Made by a program: the position numbers and the translations under genes. The notes below the pieces were generated by a model, which searched no databases, was not told the DNA's origin, and saw only the letters and a list, made by a program, of their open reading frames with translations. 64,000 nt of DNA from Lactarius indigo (lineage: Eukaryota > Basidiomycota > Agaricomycetes > Russulales > Russulaceae): NCBI GenBank assembly GCA_025766275.1, contig JAFKAC010000134.1, forward strand, positions 62,001 through 126,000. The letters run 5' to 3'. Every line of letters starts with the position of its first letter. Within the stretch, counting starts at the first letter, position 1. Shown in pieces: positions 59,791 through 64,000 of this stretch.

Positions 59791-61512
59791 GCTGAACGTT
59801 CTACCTAGACACAAAAGTAGGTAGGAGCAAATGAGGCGTCTGTCGACTCAGGCTCGACGAGATACCAGCTTTTATAGATGTGAGGGAACGCCGCGGTGCT
59901 ATTCATGAGGCTGGGTTCCCTCCCGGCCGAGGTCAAGCCGCGCTGTCACTTACTTGTTAGCACCTCCTGACAACCAATTACAGTAGCGGCCCACCTTTTG
60001 CAGACTGATGAGGGTGAGTCCGGTGAGTGGTATTTTCCTTTACCAAATGCCGCCCGACCGGAGAAAGCATAGACCCGATCGTTTTATTTCACCAAAACTA
60101 TCCTCAAAGTTTTAAAAATGACGTCCATGACAGGGAAGTTTTCTTTTTGAGGAATTAACATTCTAAGTCACCGTCATCACTGGTGGTGCGAAGGTTCGAA
60201 GATTGCACTAAACGATATCTGGGCTGTTGAATCCTCTTAGCATGTGGACAGTAACGAGTATGTACAAACTCCATGGTCCCATGCCAGTGGGTATCTTGGA
60301 TTTGTTCCAAGAATCTTTGACGTCGACCATGTTCATGGCAGGATAAGTTACAAGGCAAGATATCGGCAGGCCGACAGTGGCACTCGGTTACATCGAAGAC
60401 ATTGTGGCGTCTTTACATAATACCCCAGGACTGACAAACACCCGTGTGTACCGTATACTACCGAACACAGGCAAATTGGCAGTGCACCTGGTCCTCCGCC
60501 TGCATGGCTCGGATATAGTAAGTACTCTTTGCCATTCGATGTATTGTATGGTGAGGCCCGCCCTTTTCAGCCTCTATTCTTCGTTCCAATCCCTTTCCCT
60601 GCTACTACTATGCCTGCGAAGCTTGCAACAGCACCTCTTCATTCCGGCTCAGAGCTATCTTATTTTGAGAGATTTAATTTCAACACCCGAGAAACTTGAC
60701 GGACTGTGAAGCATCTGGGAATTTGCCAACTTACCGAAAAGTTCATGAGTTTATTTTCAACATCTGCACCGGGCCCAGAAATGTACCGCACTAGGACCAC
60801 CACGTCCTGGTACTGTGCTAAGGCACTAGTGTGGCTACGTGTGAATGGTACTAACCACCAATGTCGGTCTGCCAATTCCACCAATCCGTATGAAAGGCCC
60901 ATGTAAGTTAGAAACCACGCTCACCGCAACTGAAAATGTCGCGTGCGTTCTCAAGTGGTTAAATTTCGTTGATGTTTCACCGGGAAATTTAAAACGTCGA
61001 GTACAATCTCGAGTACAATAATGACTTTACTGTCCTACTTGGTCCTACTTACTGGCCTTCATTGGTTTCCGGCACATTGAGCCAAACAAAAGCCGAAATT
61101 AAAAACGGCGCTATTCGGTAACAGACCCCGACCCCCAAATGTGTTTTTTTTTGGGCCATGTAGCCCATGTCCGTACTGCCTCCAGAGATACAGTATCAGG
61201 AGCGAAGGTCTTTCATGCATCGCTTTAGATCAGAAAGGTCTCATTACGTACTGTAAGCGGTAATCTCCGTGCAGACAGTTCCGCAATGGCGTTTGCATAG
61301 ATCCACAAGATGTCGAGAAGAAAGACAATAGTACCCAATTGATATCTTTTTTTGAACCCAACACCGTGCGTCTTGGGGTACAGAACCCTACGTAGCACCC
61401 AACTAGTTGGTCCGCCCAACTTCTATTCCTGAATCTAATCGAATAATCGGACACCCCCACTCTTTGGGCGTAGCATCGCGGCTCGTTAAGCTTCAAGTGT
61501 CGCGGTAACGTA
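59791..61512. other. Intergenic region
   Basis: Promoter side of oxidase 2 and 3' side of ATP23. No coding gene, RNA gene or repeat is recognised. Confidence 0.45.
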
Positions 61513-62438
61513 TCAATATATCTGTGTACAGTATGCGTGTCGCTATGACAGAGTGGGGATGTGAGTAATACCGATCAGACGTACCTCATCAAAGGGTCGT
61601 GTGTCGTTGAAGCAACTCTCCCAAACTTCATTCACAGCACGCTCGGCTGATTCCTTGTCCGGACAGTTCGGATTGGCCATGACGGACATCACGGCACGCC
61701 TACGAACGCAGGTCTGCGATATGGTTCTAGTTTGGAGCGCAAAACGGAAGAAGGTCGCGCGTACCTGGTGTTGCTTGGAGAAAGATAGGATTCCGCGCTG
61801 GATCTCACGTCCCCAGGAACAATCTCCGCTCAGGCTGTTTGCACGGATCTGAGGGGGGGAGCGGGTATGGAATATCTGTAAGGAATTAATCGTAGGACGA
61901 CGTATTACGAACGCACCTCGCTACACGCGTGGTGTCGCAGGTTATTCCAATCCACGTTGAACACTGCATGATCGTACATATGCACGAGTTCGTGTACGAT
62001 AGTATGCTCCATGTGCTTCTTATTGAGAAAGTTCCCCTGGCAAAGGACAACTGCGCCTGCGTCGGGAGAGAAGCCGCCAGAATGAGTGAGGTCGCATGGC
62101 ATGCAAGGGAAGTGAGCTGGCGTGGCGTTTGCACCGGCCTGCTTGAGGTGCTTGAACATGAACTGTATCGATGGGCCTATGCTACACATAAGCAAGTGCA
62201 AGTGCAAATGAGAAACGGAACAGACGAGATACGTACTGTAGTCCAAGAGGTCCTTCTTCCATCGCTCGCAGTTACGACGGTTGATGGTGAACACGCGGTC
62301 GCCCGGGTCGATACCATAACCCGTGAGTAAGGAAAACTCTTTGCGCCATTTCTTGAATATCTTATTTTCGGAAGGCGAGAGCGAGTTTGACGGCAGCGAG
62401 GGCCCAGAGTCGGTGGTTGACCCTGCTGCGTTGCTCAT
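61513..62438 (-). CDS. ATP23: Mitochondrial inner membrane metalloprotease Atp23
   Basis: Minus exons 62438..62237, 62176..61917, 61848..61765, 61713..61585, 61521..61513; 684 nt, giving 227 residues. Zinc protease motif HELVHMYD (HExxH) at about residue 130, preceded by the Cys-containing [16 protein letters not shown] and followed by [20 protein letters not shown]. The last exon holds only three codons: splicing gives RPFDE-IY then stop, matching the conserved Atp23 C-terminus. Without that intron the protein would end in an unrelated tail. Atp23 processes Atp6 and helps assemble the ATP synthase membrane sector from the intermembrane space side. Its length is typical. Confidence 0.93.
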
Positions 62439-62619
62439 TGGCAGTTGAGTTGCTGGAGTAATCACACGAGCGCGCGTCTCGGCGGTGTGAGACTGCCGCG
62501 CCGGATCTCTGCGGCGAGAGTCCACAAACGACATCCATTGACACAATACACGGAACCATTTTATGTTCTCACCCAGACCATAACTTTTACTATCTCCAGC
62601 GCAGATAAAAAAACGCAAC
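62439..62619. promoter_or_regulatory. Divergent promoter of ATP23 and the Rab7-like gene
   Basis: 181 bp between the two start codons; the genes are head to head. Confidence 0.55.
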
Positions 62620-64000
62620 ATGCGCACGGTCAAGCTCGTCGTCATCGGAAACTCTGGAGTGGGAAAGACGAGCATCCGGGGCCAGGTGCGCAAAGCTGGA
62701 AGGGTTTTCAGCTTACTCAGTGGTTGCTAACACCAACACAGTACGTCTCTGGTCATTTCTCGACCGGATATCGCGCAACCATTGGTGCCGATTTCATCGC
62801 CAAGACGGTGCCCCATCACTCCGACTCAGAGCAGTCTGTCACTCTCCAAATCTGGGTCAGTCTCTCCACCCGGCCACCCCTGTTTCATCGTCGCTCACTC
62901 TGCTCGCTGACAGGATACCGCCGGCCAGGAACGCTTCTCTTCGCTCTCCTCTGCCTTCTTTCGTGGTGCAGATGCCGCTGTCCTCATGTTCGACGTCAAT
63001 CGCCCCGCAACGCTCCACGCCCTGACCCGGTGGTGGTCCGAGTTCCGCGCCCATGCCCCTCTCTCCGACGAGGACATGGAGGACTACTGCCTCGTGGTCG
63101 TCGGGAACAAGACAGATCTCGTACGCGGTTCTGAGGGCGCCGCGGTCCCAGAGGGCATCGCCCTGCGCTTCATCGACGAGCTCGTCCCCCTTCGGAGTCC
63201 CGATCCAGCAGCCCCGAAACGCCAAAGGACGATTTGGGCTGGATGGCGGGCCACGTTCCTGCCCGTGTGGTCAGCGGATCAGACGACGAAAACGGCTTGC
63301 ACGAGAACGGGAACACAAGTTCAGACGCGGATATGGACGCGGATGGGGAAGACATCGTCCTTGTCGACGAGACGCGCACGCCCGCCGTCCTCTCACCCCG
63401 ATATCATCTCCGGACTTGACAGCGAAGCTGCCCCAGCGGCTACGATCGTGGCGCCTCCGCGCACGGCCTCGATCGACCTGCACGCGCTGCACCACAAACG
63501 CCCTTCCAAATCGCGCTCTCGATTCAGCCCCGCGCAGAACGGCACGATCAGCTCGACGCACACGGGCTTCACCTCCTTCCACACCGCGGGTCCTCCTTCT
63601 CCGACCTCGGCGATCCGTACGAATCCGCGCCCTCCTCCCCGCCCGCACGCTCGCGCTCCTCATCCCCATCGGCACTCCCTCACAGCGCACCGAGCGCGCC
63701 TCTCGCGCTCGACGTCGACGCTGTCGACGTCTACCGCACCTACGATCACCCCGGCGCGATATGCAACGCGCGGACGATGCAGCGCCGTCCGCCACGCGGG
63801 CCGAAGCTGTTCTTTACATCTGCCAAGACGGGGCGCGGGCGTGTCCGATGTGTTCGCGTATATCGCGCAGCGCGTCGTCCAGGCGCTGGGAGTGGGAGGA
63901 GGCCCATGCGGAAGTGGCCGAGCCCGCTGGAAACGGCAGCACCGTGAATCTTGGCGACCACAGAAGTACGCAGAAGAAGGCACACAAATCTGCATGCTGT
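62620..64000 (+). CDS. Rab7-like small GTPase, reading frame broken in the C-terminal half
   Basis: Exons 62620..62685, 62742..62855, then 62914 to the window end. The first 150 residues are a clean Rab7-like G domain: [63 protein letters not shown]. Next comes an insertion unusual for a Rab (Ser/Pro/Asp-rich, about 200 residues), then KLFFTSAKTG (G5) and a C-terminus ending SACC at base 64000, a prenylation motif. The frame shifts about five times: near C runs at 63186..63190 and 63396..63399, near 63581..63592, at 63831..63841 and at 63881..63884. Each step looks like a single base in a homopolymer or GC-rich word. Sequencing error or a decaying gene are both possible. Confidence 0.7.

Overview
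This window is nuclear DNA of a filamentous basidiomycete, most likely an Agaricomycete. The evidence is short GT-AG introns (about 45-75 nt, with a few GC-AG), Plavaka-type DNA transposons, a DUF6532-type protein, a large F-box family, and single-copy fungal genes split into many small exons. Most genes cannot be read as single ORFs. I built exon models by hand and checked that splice phases and total lengths agree; these checks are given with each gene.

Layout. 1-13.6 kb: the 3' part of one Plavaka transposon, F-box gene 1, then a complete Plavaka element (6402-13576) with 35-bp terminal inverted repeats. That element carries two divergent genes, a ten-exon DUF6532-type cargo gene and a C2H2-finger/DDE transposase, separated by a tandem repeat. 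14.6-16.4 kb: F-box gene 2. 17.4-22.7 kb: a conserved block with SEC4 (Rab GTPase), DBP3 (DEAD-box helicase) and KES1/OSH4 (oxysterol-binding protein). 23.2-29.4 kb: a 1940-residue Pro-rich coiled-coil protein of unknown function. 30.0-32.9 kb: F-box gene 3, split by a 1056-bp retroposon with a poly(A) tail, a tRNA-like promoter and a 14-bp target duplication. 33.2-35.7 kb: a RING-H2 protein. 36.2-52.1 kb: a tandem segmental duplication with F-box genes 4, 5 and 6, two copies of an acidic-protein gene, broken pieces of the coiled-coil gene, and a conserved 65-nt hairpin present twice. 53.1-59.8 kb: two tandem acyl-CoA oxidase-like genes. 61.5-64.0 kb: ATP23 head-to-head with a Rab7-like GTPase gene whose frame breaks repeatedly.

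The main theme is a young F-box array that has grown by segmental duplication and has been remodelled by transposons. The six F-box genes share a four-exon 5' structure: a TATA box, a mini-exon starting ATGGAC or similar, a Ser/Pro exon of about 60 nt, a linker exon of about 107 nt, then the F-box exon. Translations from single ORFs miss all of it. In copies 3-6 the linker carries a basic cluster, including RPKKRKKV in copy 4; copies 1 and 2 have no such cluster. Copies 1 and 6 have lost the original start exon, copy 3 is split by the retroposon, and copy 4 has a late frameshift.
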